Origin: Dryas octopetala
Lineage: Eukaryota; Streptophyta; Magnoliopsida; Rosales; Rosaceae
Assembly (NCBI GenBank): GCA_963921425.1
Contig: OY992832.1
Location: forward strand, 21,922,835-21,986,834
DNA length: 64,000 nucleotides
Reading direction: 5' to 3'
The notes under the pieces are model-generated. The model had not been told where the DNA came from. It saw only the letters and a program-made list of their open reading frames with translations, and did no database searches. The translations under genes were made by a program, and so were the position numbers. Shown here in pieces: positions 33,053-44,900 of this stretch; position 1 is the first letter of the stretch; each line of letters begins with the position of its first letter.

Positions 33053-35968
33053 GAGTTGTATTTCTCTCACATTTTGATCACTTTTGTTAATTAAGGAATG
33101 CAATTGAAAAGTTTACTGCTCAATCACGTTTCTTAGTTTTTTTCTTTCTTTCTTTCTTCTTTTGTGGATTGGATTGTCAATTTCTATGCAATTGAGTAGC
33201 TACAGGTCAGGTAGCAGCAGAAGAGGCAGCCCACAAGGCAAAGAGAGAAAGGTATTGTTTTAACTTGTTTGCTTGTGATCTTTTGGTTGGATGTCATTGT
33301 CAATCTTGGGTAATTATGCTTTTATAATTTTGCTTTATTCAAATTTTTTGTATAAATTTATTTTGGTTGGTTTGGAGATGATATTGATTGAATATTTAAG
33401 ATTTAGAAGTGCATTGCATGGTTGGGTAGTAGAAGTGGAAGAAAAGTCATTTGCTTTGATATCCTATGATATGAGGATTAGGGGATGTGTGAGGATGGCT
33501 GGCTGTGTTGGGAGTTATGCTGCAGTGGCAATATCATGTTAGTCCCTAATATTATTGAGCATTCGTCAACTCGGGTTATGGATTCTTTATTGGAAGACAA
33601 ATTGGTTCTCCAAGTGCTGCCTGAAGTGGCATTCTTCAGTTGGAGACCACTTGGTTAATAAAGAATCAATTGCTTGAATTGATTTTCTATTTAAATGAGA
33701 GGAAGAATCTGTTGATCACTTGGGAGCTGGAGTAGCCTTCCTTCTTTTTCATGTGTGTATAGGGTTTTACTGCATTCAGTTACAGAAATGCTTGCAAGTT
33801 GGCATTGAGTGTTATATTTATGTAGACATACTTAACCAGAATGAAAAGCAGAACTGGTATCTTTGATTTTGGTCTATTTGATCAAAGAGAACTACCCGGC
33901 CCTTCAGAAGGTTGAAAGTTCGGCTCTTGTTCTTTAGTGACTTCCTTGTGTACTTGATTTGGTTTGATGACACGATCTTCTCAGTTCTTTTCTTTATATT
34001 GTAACGTATGCATGACCCTTTTGGTGTATCCATTTGTAATGTAGGGTTTGTATGTTTTTTTTAGATGCTAATATAGGCTCTCCATGTATTAGATGAATTA
34101 TACATAAGCCAGTGGTAAAAGCAAAGAAACCGTGAAACTCTTTGAGTACCTATTAGTTAATGCATTTTCTAGGTTTCATTTTTCTTTTACATGATTTAGG
34201 TACGCACATTCCCACAATGACCTCAATTTTAAAAGGTCCAGCTGAAGATTTTGATGCTTTTTTTTTTGCCTTCAAGATTTTGATGTTTTTTCGCTAGCCC
34301 TTTTTTTTTTTTTTGGTTTTACACAAATTAGGGTGTGTGTGTGGGTATCCTTCTTTTGTCTCTCTTGGTTTTTATGTCATGATTAGGTACTACTAATTAC
34401 TAAATGATCTCAATATATATACAGATGCAATAGATTGGTTTGTAGTTGTAGGGCAGGGAGGGAGGGAGGTTTTGTTGTTTTTTCTTGTATCTCTTATAAT
34501 TTTATTTGTGACATTAGGCCAATAAAGAGGCATGTTCATAATCTGAGTGTAATTTCCTTGCATACCTTACTGAGAAATTAGTCTGGCAATCTGATTCTAA
34601 ATTAACCTTATCACATGTTATATGTGTTTGAATTTGAATTTGAAATTTTTATCTTCCATGAACTGAATTTCCTTACAGTTTGTTATTGTGAATTATAATT
34701 ATCTTATTTATAAAGCTAAACCTAAACCCGTTGAAAAAGCCATGTATTTTTTTTTTCTTGTTGTTATCGTCCTCTTCATCATTGTGGTCTTGATAGTTAT
34801 TACTTCTCTAATTATTAGCCTAATACCTAAGTTCTATGATACAGATGACCTAAACTTTTGATAAGATGTACAAATTAGTATTGATATCTGATGGAGCTCT
34901 AGCACCTAGGATAACCATGAAGAGAATTACAGAAGACATAAATATGGTGGTATTCAAGCAGTTGCGCTGATCAAGACAGTGATTATGGAATAAATTTCTA
35001 TAAGATCGTTTGGACTTCCAGAATTATACCATTTCTAGGGAAGATGTCCAAGTCAGATTTGATGTGTAAACTCTTAGTTACTGAGTTATAAGTTATTAAG
35101 TTGATGTTGATAGTGTTGGACTTGCTAAGTGAATGGCTTAGGAGTCTTACTATGTATACAAAACATAGTCTGTCTACTTGTTTATTCAGCAGAAATTGAA
35201 ACCCTCTATTCTATAGTACAGGCTTTAGATTAGAAATTAGGGGATGACTACAAACTGAAAAGCATTTCCAAAATTACAAAAATGTGTGATGTGTGGAGAG
35301 TGTTGGCTTTGAACTACAGGGTTTATGATCAATAAGGTTGGTTTCAGATTATGAATGGAATTCAGGTTTATTTTTCTTTATATTCATTTCTTTATGTACT
35401 TTCAAAATGCTTTTCAGCTAACAGCTTGCTGTAATTTGAAGACAGCAGAGGAAAGCTAAGGGCCCAATCAATAATGTTTTTCGTTTTTTGATTTTATAAC
35501 TAAAGAGAGAATGGGGAGAGAGAGGATGGAGAATAGATAATTTAAACTAAAAACCATTTAAAATTGCTTTCCGTTTTTATTTTAAAAACTGTTTCATATA
35601 TTCTTCCTTTCTCCCTCACATTTCTCATCTCTTTTCTCTCTCTGATCTTCATCTCCCCCTTTCTCTTTAATGAAGAAAATAAAAACATAAACGCGGCCTA
35701 CGAATTGCAAAGATGAAATAAATGTAAGCAAGGTAGTTCATCAGTGGGTTTCTTTAAAGTGAGAAGTTGGTGTTACTGACTCTGCAGATCAACACAGGAA
35801 ATAAGATAACTACATTTATATGTCATCGTTCAGCTTTTTTTTAAGAAAAATAAATTATGATAGGAAAAAGGGTATAGAAATTTTCCAAAGCTTTTTCCTT
35901 ATTATTTTTTCCAAAATGTAGTTCATTAGTGACTTAAGACTGATTGGCATGCCAGTTTTCTCTTGCAG
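33053..35968. other. Long spacer or 3' untranslated/intronic region after the TXNL4B-like gene
   Basis: No credible coding exon is seen. 33205-33252 looks exon-like (frame VAAEEAAHKAKREK, followed by GT at 33253) but has no proven partner. T-rich tracts lie at 34258-34313 and 34748-34760. Confidence 0.4.
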
Positions 35969-36156
35969 CCAAAATATATTCTGTATTAAATGAAGAAGGT
36001 AGAAGAATGAAAATCGGGAGCATGAGATAGTATATGAGCCTCTATGTAGCCAAGAACAAAATTGTCACTAGTGCTTAGAAAAGGAAACTTGCTAAGCAGG
36101 CAAATTGGATGGAGAAAGAACAACTGCGTCAACTTTGGGAGGAGAAAGAGGATGTA
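35969..36156 (+). pseudogene. Orphan exon-like remnant with two in-frame stops
   Basis: A good acceptor (TTCTCTTGCAG, ending 35968) precedes a frame reading KIYSVLNEEGRRMKIGSM, a stop, LYVAKNKIVTSA, a stop, then KLAKQANWMEKEQLRQLWEE. The residue content is that of a real charged helical protein, but the stops show decay. It may belong with the exon-like 33205-33252 as remnants of a lost gene. I do not recognise the family. Confidence 0.4.
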
Positions 36157-38040
36157 TGTATAAGTTCTCTCTAATCTTTGTGCAACTGACTTTTTTATTT
36201 CTTACACCCACTTCTGTAATTTCACCTGTTTAACTGAACAGTGAACACTTGATCAGTTTAGGTTGTGGCTTGCTTAGTCTCTAGCATCTCATGTATCGGA
36301 TTCATTTATGGTTTGGTAATCTATTATTTGCTTCTACTTGACATATTATTTGTCTCAGTTACTTGATTCATGATTGCACGCATCTATGGGAGTTCCCTCA
36401 TCCCATAAAAAGGAGAGAATGAAAGGCTCCACATTGGTTTGTATACAAGTATCGTGTAATATTGCATTGTGTAACACTGTAAGGGTTTTCTTTTCGAGCA
36501 ACCAAAAAGGAAGTGAGATGGAAGTATTATCTAAACAAGGTAGATATTTTATCTTTTGTTTTCCTTTGTTTTTGCCAAATACAAAGCAGGCATTGTTTGC
36601 TAATTTGCTATTGCTAGTGATTCATCTCAATATGTTTTGGCATGTCAGCCAAAAGTGCATTAGTTTGGGTTTGTTCTTGGGTCAAGATTCTGGATATGGT
36701 AGTAGGATAAGGTGTGTTGGAGACTGCTCTGTTATTTCTTGTAATTGAATATTTATTAAACATATTATATATTGATATGAACTCAGTTGAGTAGTTGATC
36801 GTGTTGAAAATATTTTCAAACATAGTATGACCACGCAAGTAGGGATCATCCTCACTTCCACAGGGGTGGTCATGGTTCTAGGCTTCTAGCTGTGGAAACC
36901 TGCTCTGCTTTACCTAGGAAAAACAAAAACAAAAGAAGTGAACATCGCCCTAGTTGTAATGGACTTATGAAACAGAACTTCAAGGAACAAAATCATGTGT
37001 TAAATTTACACCTAACTAGGCGTATTTATTGAAATTCTTTTTTCTCCACCTCTTCGTTCGCCAAACACCCTAATTTGCTCAAGAGAGTAGCAAGGATACC
37101 ATCACAGTTTTGATGACCAAATATTTATCAATTTAGACTAATTTTTTTATGAATGATCCTTAAGAAGAGACTTAGAAATAGACGATTTCGATCACTTTAA
37201 ACTGTAGTTCCAAAAAATTGCTACTTTTAATAATAATAATAATAATATAAATAAACGATGAATGCACAAACTACCTTAAACGAACAAAAAAGAAAAGAGA
37301 GAGAACTGGAATTGTGAGATTAATCACCTTTACAAAGAAAGGAATTACGCTGATTGTGATAGTACTTTTGGCTTTCAGTTCCTCCTCTCCCCACAAAAAT
37401 AAATAACAATGATTTTTGAGTTATAGAAGCACAATTTTTTAGTGCTTTCTAAGAAGTAGTTCCTTTACCAAGAAGCACCTCTAAATTAATTGCACTTTCA
37501 TTTTAATAAAAAAGTTAGGTTAAATATCAAATATTAATAGTTTTTCAGTAAACCATCAAGACAGTATTTTTTTTTTAGTTCAGGTACTAATCTAGAGTAA
37601 GACATTTTGGATTAGGTCACAAATTAGTTTGCAATACAGTTGTGACCGTTGAACAATCACAGTTAATTGTAACTGTTTCAAATTCATAAAAATTCAAATT
37701 TATAAGAGTTAAATACTTTTGATTTAGTCCTAGGGATGAAGTCCTATAACCCATAGACCACATTAAAGTTTACGTCTTACAAATATTGAAAAAATAACAA
37801 ATCAATTAAAAAGTTATGACTGTTAGACGGTCACAGTTCAATATAATCATATTTTTTAAAGTTGGTACCTAAACTGAAATTTAGTACTTAAAGTGAAATG
37901 ACATAAATATTTTAATAGTTAAAATAAAAAAATATTACAATTTGATACCTAAAATCAATGCATCTTAATTTTAAATCTTTTATTTGCTTCTAGCAACAAA
38001 GTAACCGCGATTGACCACAAATACTTCCAAACGCCATTAG
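36157..38040. other. Spacer upstream of RPS2
   Basis: AT-rich and without a credible gene. An ATA/AAT run lies near 37222-37240. Around 37560-37870 the phrases 'GTGACCGTTGAACAATCACAGTTAA' (37644 on) and 'GACTGTTAGACGGTCACAGTT' (37818 on, partly inverted) suggest an old MITE, without resolved ends. Confidence 0.4.
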
Positions 38041-38057
38041 CCACCTACAAAATATTT

Positions 38058-38247
38058 TGGGCTGGTGTTACCATGCCCAGGCTTATCAGTCTTTGGGCTT
38101 CGGCCCTTGTAGACATTGAGTACCATCTATAAACCTGAACCATATCCAAAAACCCTACCAATATATAAAACGAAAGCTGCCCCCCCCCACCTCTCTCATT
38201 CGTTTCATTTGCACGCACAACACAAAACCTCTCTAACCCTAAACCCT
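38058..38247 (+). promoter_or_regulatory. RPS2 promoter: two site II motifs, TATA box, telo-box
   Basis: TGGGCT occurs at 38058-38063 and 38094-38099 (site II motifs). TATATAAA lies at 38162-38169. The telo-box sequence AACCCTAAACCCT lies at 38235-38247 in the leader. Site II elements with a telo-box are the known combination that drives translation-machinery genes in dividing plant cells. A C9 run and pyrimidine tract near 38180 fit a 5' TOP-like start region. Confidence 0.7.
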
Positions 38248-38296
38248 CCGCCGTCACTCACTCTCCACTCTCCAATCTCACAACAAGCAACAAGCC

Positions 38297-39772
38297 ATGG
38301 CAGAGAGACCCGCACCCGCTGAGAGAGGTGGCTTCCGTCGCGGCTTTGGAGGACGTGGCGGCGACCGTGGCCGTGGAGGCAGACGCAGAGGCGGCCGTCG
38401 CGACGAGGAAGAGAAGTGGGTCCCAGTCACCAAGCTCGGCCGTCTTGTCAAAGAAGGCAAGATCCGAAGCCTCGAGCAAATCTACCTCCACTCACTCCCC
38501 ATCAAGGAGCACCAGATCGTCGACACCCTGGTGGGCCCCAGCCTCAAGGACGAGGTCATGAAGATCATGCCGGTCCAGAAGCAGACCCGGGCCGGGCAGA
38601 GGACCCGGTTCAAGGCCTTTGTTGTGGTCGGGGACAATAACGGCCACGTGGGGCTCGGGGTCAAGTGCAGCAAGGAGGTGGCCACCGCGATACGTGGCGC
38701 GATTATATTGGCCAAGCTGTCGGTGATTCCGGTGAGGAGAGGGTACTGGGGGAACAAGATCGGGAAGCCCCATACCGTGCCGTGTAAGGTGACCGGGAAG
38801 TGCGGGTCGGTCACGGTCAGGATGGTGCCCGCTCCCCGTGGAGCTGGGATTGTTGCTGCCCGTGTGCCCAAGAAGGTCCTGCAGTTTGCTGGTATTGATG
38901 ACGTCTTCACTTCGTCCCGTGGATCCACCAAGACCCTTGGAAACTTTGTCAAGGTATCTAATTCGTTTTGTTTTTGTGCTCATTGCGTTTAATTGCTTAT
39001 TGGGTGTCGTTTAGTTTGCTTAATATCAATGATTATGTTGATGGTTTGCCTATGCTTTGTGATATATTTGCTTGGTCACTGATCATTTTGCTACCGAGTT
39101 CAATTTATTTTTAAGAATGTAGACATGATATACAATACCAATATGAACTATATGTCATTGAACCCAATTTGACATTATTGTTGTGTCTAGAGGAGTGGTG
39201 TGACTGGCTAGCTAGAGGAAGTCCAATGTTGAACAAACTTGAATAAACAATGACATAGGTGATTTCATGGGTATTGTTCAATATCAGACTTCCCCTAGCC
39301 AATATTGCAAGTTTGGACATGATAATGCTGTCACCGCAACTCTAATTTCAGTGTATATTTACCCATATACTGTCCGAAAATGGCCGATACCGAGTCACTC
39401 TAGATTGAAATATGACACACTCAGTTGGCATTTGGACATGGCCTTGCCAACTGAGTGTCATCATATGAAGCTTTAATGTACAAGTATAAACCCTTCAATA
39501 TGGAGTGAATAAACTCAAGTAGGTGATCTTATAAAATGAGCATGTGTTGTGATTATTTTCTTATTATGTGCATTATATCTGATCATTGGATGTGCATACA
39601 ATTTGTGCAGGCCACTTTTGACTGCCTCCTGAAAACCTATGGTTTCTTGACCCCTGAATTCTGGAAAGAGACACGCTTCTCTAAATCTCCTTTCCAAGAG
39701 TTCACCGATCTTTTGGGAAAGCCAACCAAGCCCCTTGTTCTTGAAGATGTTGGGGAGAAAGTAGAAGCTTAG
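38297..39772 (+). CDS. RPS2: 40S ribosomal protein S2 (uS5), two exons
   Basis: Exon 1 is 38297-38953 (219 codons), the GT-AG intron is 38954-39610, and exon 2 is 39611-39772, giving 272 residues. The N terminus is Arg/Gly-rich (residues about 11-35). This is followed by the uS5 N-terminal domain with [20 protein letters not shown] and the C-terminal domain with [20 protein letters not shown]. Exon 2 supplies [18 protein letters not shown] and an acidic tail ending VEA. The length and all core motifs match plant S2, a component of the small ribosomal subunit near the mRNA entry tunnel and important for decoding accuracy. It has a classic ribosomal-protein promoter just upstream. A partial duplicate with only the start of exon 2 lies at 55994-57632. 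Confidence 0.97.
39205..39303. repeat. Hairpin-forming inverted repeat in the RPS2 intron
   Basis: GGCTAGCTAGAGGAAGTCCA (39207 on) and its imperfect complement near 39275-39301 (CAATATCAGACTTCCCCTAGCC) enclose about 40 bases. This may be a small MITE. It lies only in the first part of the intron, before the segment duplicated at 55994. Confidence 0.5.
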
Positions 39773-41950
39773 TTTGAGAGACCTCCTCAGTGCTGGTTAA
39801 GATGAAATGTTTGAAGACAATATGTTTTCTTTTTACTTGTTTGATTCTGTCCCAGACTTAATAGGGTTTATAATTTGTTTCTCTTCTTTTTGGTCGCTTT
39901 GATCAGTTTGAATTTTGGAATGACTTGGAAGTTCATCAATTTGTTTTATTTTAGTTTATGTGGATGACATTTTTCTTGTCTGGGTCAATGCCTTATGCTG
40001 GGTTTTGAGTATTCCAACCCACTGAAATCCTTCGATTCACAGCAATTTTTACCAATACTTGTTTTGATAATTGCCTTTAACTCAATGTGTTGATTTTCTT
40101 GGTGGCTATGAAGCCCTGTGTGCTGCTTTGCTTGCATAAACAAGGGCGTTTTAGTCATCCTCTGGCTTCGGGTTGGAATTGACTGTTGATCCGATATACA
40201 GAATTGCCTTTTGACTTTTATGGGATTTGCCATGACATTAGATGATGTGTTGAACGAGGTGGTTTTATCAATGAATGTGACGAATAAGTTGACCCCAAAA
40301 AAGTTTTTGTAAGCATTAATTTTTCTGAGTAAACAAGAGTTTCATTCATGCTTCATGCTGTTTACCCAATCAACTAACATCCGATAGTTCAGCAGGTCTT
40401 TGTGTTTGACAACCCAAATGCATGAGAATTAGATTTAGATGATTGCATGATCAATAATCATGGCTTCCTTTCTAGATCTAGATGCTCGTCTCTTTTTGGA
40501 TCAAGTTGCTCTCTTCCTGTGAGAAATCTGGAAATCAGGTCTTTTAACTTCACTGACGCATTATACTTTCTACCAAATACTCGTGTAGTTGTGCTAAGTT
40601 GAATCAAGTGGATTATGTTCTTGTTATGACCAACTAATCTGAGCCTTAATAAGGACATGTAACAATCGTTTGTTTGTCTTTCTGAACTAAACTATATTTG
40701 CGCTTGCTCTTGTTCCCCTTCCCCTTTTGGGTTAAGTTCATGGCAATGTTTTTGGGGAGGACTGAAATTAAAGATCAAATTATATGTTATTGATGAATGT
40801 TGATATTATTTACTACCCTTGTAAGTTGTCAGATATATGTGAATTCATGACACTATTGGTCTCGCAGATAAACCATCAAAGATGAAGTCGTTCTAAATTC
40901 AAGTTCTAATTAATTTTTTAGTTTATATGGTGCAAATACAATGTAGGTTATATAGCTGTTGATATTTCTCTTGTTTTAATGCAATATCTTGCAATATTAA
41001 GTTGCATATTCTCTAATTTTCATAGCAGAATGTTAGTCCTAATTAAAACTGGTTCTTGTTAAGAAGATCTTCTAAAAACTAAGCTAGCCAAGCAACCCCA
41101 ACAAGATCTTCAGTCCAACCAGTGCCAATTTGGGCAGGAGGAAGATCAAGCGACAAAGAACCATAGTCTGACATGAGCCCAAAGTTCCATGTTTGCAGCA
41201 AAATCAACTACCCAGTCTCTGTTAGTACCTGAGAAATTGAGAATGTCAATACCTACAATCCTCTCATCTTATTGTTCTTTTTTGTTTTCTTTTATTTCAA
41301 CTGGAATTTTGTTTTGTCTTTAAATTCTGCCTCTGAAGGGTGTATATCAATGCACCAAGTTCTACAGGATGGTTGTTGTTCACATGTACAAACATGCAGA
41401 TAGATAGACCACGTGCCTCTTGCCTTCAAAAGACCACACAAAAACGATGATGGTTCAAGTTCAACACTGCTTAGCCTTTTCCTGGCCATCTGGAGTCTGG
41501 ACCCATACAATTACATTTTCAATTGCGTGAATGTTAAGGTAGCTGTCGCAAATATAGCCAGCTGCTTAAATTCAAGTTCGTTTGTAATTGTAATTAATTA
41601 CCTTCTGTGAAACAGTTAATGTGACGCCTCCCACATAGGTTCTTATTTGATTGTATAATTGGCAACATGGACATCTTGCACAAAACTTTGGTTTATACTT
41701 GTAACCTCCAGTGTCCAGCAGAGAAAGATTGTTAGCTTGTTATATTATAGTTTTACACAATCAATGTTTGTTGGTGCTTTTCAATACACTTAAGTTGTAA
41801 AGACAAGAAAAAGCTATCAAATATTTAACTGCCTAATGTTCTTGACCCTTAAAATGTCAGATGTAAATAGATTAAAATTTTTTACAAAATAAGTACTATA
41901 TTTTCCCTTGTGGCAGTCAAACAAAAGAAGCTAGGCCAAGGATTAATTAG
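39773..41950. other. Region between RPS2 and the XRN gene (tail to tail), parent of the duplicated block
   Basis: No further gene is seen. The block 39463-39643 plus about 40410-41745 recurs at 55994-57632, lacking the part between. RPS2 (plus) and the XRN gene (minus) converge here, so both 3' UTRs must end in this stretch. Confidence 0.6.
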
Positions 41951-44900
41951 CTACCACCGGGAGTCACTTCCATTGACAGAAGAATTTTGTGGAACAAAGT
42001 GGCCACTCCCACTGGCTTGGGATGAGCGGTTGGAAGTGAATCTGGAAATGTTGTTGAAAGCTGCAGTTCCAATATTATTTGGTTTTCTAAAGCAGCTGGA
42101 TGCTGCATTAAGTTCTCTTCCAAATGAGTCTAAGGTGAACAAGCAATAAAGGTAAAAGGGCGTGAAAGCAAGAAACAAAACAGACCTGCGGTTGGGTGTG
42201 GTTCCCTGATATTCATGCCATAGTTTTGTTTCCATAAGGTCGTCTTCAGTGACCGACTGCAAACATATAAGACCAGATTTTCATATTGTATGCAATTATA
42301 ACATGCCACATAAACTGTGATTTAATTCGATTAAATGACTACCCCAACCGTGGACATTCTCTCATGCCAATGCAAGGCCAAATAAGCTTGTCACATGAAA
42401 AGCTTTCATGATAGCATATTAGGGAATGATGTAAACTAATTATTGAACCAAAAAGTGCATCTTATAAAAGTGTACTTAAAATTCAAAAGAACTCTTTAGA
42501 CAAGTCGTGGGAACAAGTTACCAATGATATTAAGCAGATATGAAAAGAAAACTATATGCGCAAGGCTCAAGCTAATCAGAAATATTGCAAATTCTAAAAG
42601 TTTAAATACCTTAACAGGATGCTCTACACCTTCAAGTAAACGAGGCACATGAAGACCACCATTAGGAAGCTCGTACAGCACACATCTGCTACACAATTGA
42701 ATTCAAGAAACGATTCCATAGGGCAGTAAAGTATTGAGAAGATCGAAAGAAATGAGTCATAGTTTCTTGACTTACAAGACAGAGTCTTGTTGAAGGTTAC
42801 TATCTTCTCCCTTGCACTTGGAAGCATTCTCATCAAGGAGACGTATAAAACCACCAACTCCATAACTAGAAAGGGATAGAGAACATGCACTTATCAACAA
42901 ATTAACAATTAGAAGATAATGAAAGAAAAACAAGACTTCAACAAGATGATTGACCAACCTCAGGCTGGTGTCAATCTTGATGGGCCAATTTTCCTTTGTA
43001 GACAGTGACACAATTTGTGATGCCAAACTGTGAGTGCTCCGCACAAATAACTGATCAAGTTTTTCAGCATTCCGGTCTTTTTCTTCACCCTACATGATGT
43101 AACAGAGACTCAGAATACATTCTAAATATTGTCATGAAAAAAAGTCTCATACTTTGTCTTTACGATTAAAGAAAAAGTGTCATACCACCAGTTCCTTCTC
43201 TAGCTTTCTAGTCTCAGATAGAAGGCGTTCTTCTTCTATAAAGGGAAGATTGCAGATTCCCTTTGGAGACAGAAATGTCGAAAACAATTGAAAAATGTAA
43301 AGGATCACTAGATGTTAATGAAAATGCAAAACCATGAACCTATAACAGAAATTTCACAAAATGGCGCATGTGAAGTAAGAAGACAACCAACCTGCCACGT
43401 AAAACGTTTCCCATCCATGTCGATTTCGAAATCTAATCATGAAACGGAGCTTGAAGTTAATCCTTCTGTTAAATTCCTTGGATATAATATAAATGATTTC
43501 ACAGACTAGGCCTTACCAGAAGGATAAAAGTCAATTATGCTCGAACTCTCTTCAATCATAAGTGTTCGATAAGGTCTTGGAAGTGCATGAGCGCTACAAA
43601 GGTGCAGCTTTGTCTTATATTTTTAGAGAACTTTGAAAGACCAAATTTACAAATCGAAGAAACAAAAAATAAAATAACAGAACTACCTTCTTGGAGGGAG
43701 TACACCTATGAGAGTATCAATAGGTTTAAACGGGGAACAAAAAATAAAATAACAGAACTACCTTCTTGGAGGGAGAACAGCCATGAGAGTATCGATAGGT
43801 TTAAACGGGGAACCTAGTTGAAATTTTGCTTTCACCTGAGCTAGGCCCTTCAGGTCAGAAGCAAATGGTCCATAATGAAATGGATAAAACCTGATTGCAC
43901 ATTTTAGTGAAAATTTAAGTTAAATCATTATTTTCATACCATAGCTAGTAGCTATATAAAGTCCATATTGCAGAGATGTATTACCATGTCCAAGATGGGG
44001 GACCTGAAAAATAGTATGAAAGAACCCAGAGCAGTCCTTCAGTGTAGCTTTTAACCTAAAAGTACATAAGCAATTGAAATTTAGAAAAAAATAAATAAAT
44101 AAATAAGGGAAGGATTACAAAAGTTAAGTTTGTATATACTATTAGGCCATTAGCCATTTGATTTTGGGTTGGAGCAAAAAAACAAGAAGAAAAAACTATC
44201 GATTAAGTTCAGTTAAGACAATGCAAAATCATATCTAAACTTTGTAGCTTTTAAAAACAATCAACCATAAAGCTTCATCAACACTCGGTAAAATAAAAAT
44301 TTGCAGCTTGTTCAAAGAAAAAAAAAAAAAGTAGAAAAACATTATGGTGATGAAAGTAAATGCAAAATATAATCTATGATAGACAAACATACTACTTCCT
44401 TCCTTCTGCTTTCAATATCCCCTGGGCTTTCTGCAGAAAATTTGTACTTATAGTACCTTCCTTTAAAGCCTGTAGCACCCAATCGAACCTGTGGAAGAAT
44501 CAGAAAACATGTAGAAATCATCCTACAAAGTATACAAGGAATTACGATATAGAATAACGAATCTTCCAGAAGGGAGTGCTTCATACTTTGTCAGTCCCCA
44601 AATCACCGTTCTTAAACAGATCAGATTTCCTTGTAATGTTGTCTTTCAATTTTTGCTTGAACTCCTTCATATTTTCTAGTATCTGCAACAAAATGGTATG
44701 GATGTATAAACGAGACCAAAACCTTGAGGCATGTCACAAAATAAAGAACCAAAAGCACATGATCCCATCAGTGTATAATCAAGCAAAAGCACCTGCAAGT
44801 GAAAAATACAAACCCCCCCCCCCCCCCCCCCAAAAAAAAAAAAAAACAGAACAATTGACAGTCTGATAATGCCACCTTACATATTCACGCGCATAGGTCA

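Noticed and set aside
38482..38983. Antisense frames of about 160 residues opposite RPS2
   Set aside because: Shadows of the GC-rich RPS2 exon with no independent motif.
38954..39610. Box C/D snoRNA in the RPS2 intron
   Set aside because: I looked for RTGATGA followed by CTGA at suitable spacing with terminal pairing; only weak partial boxes were present.
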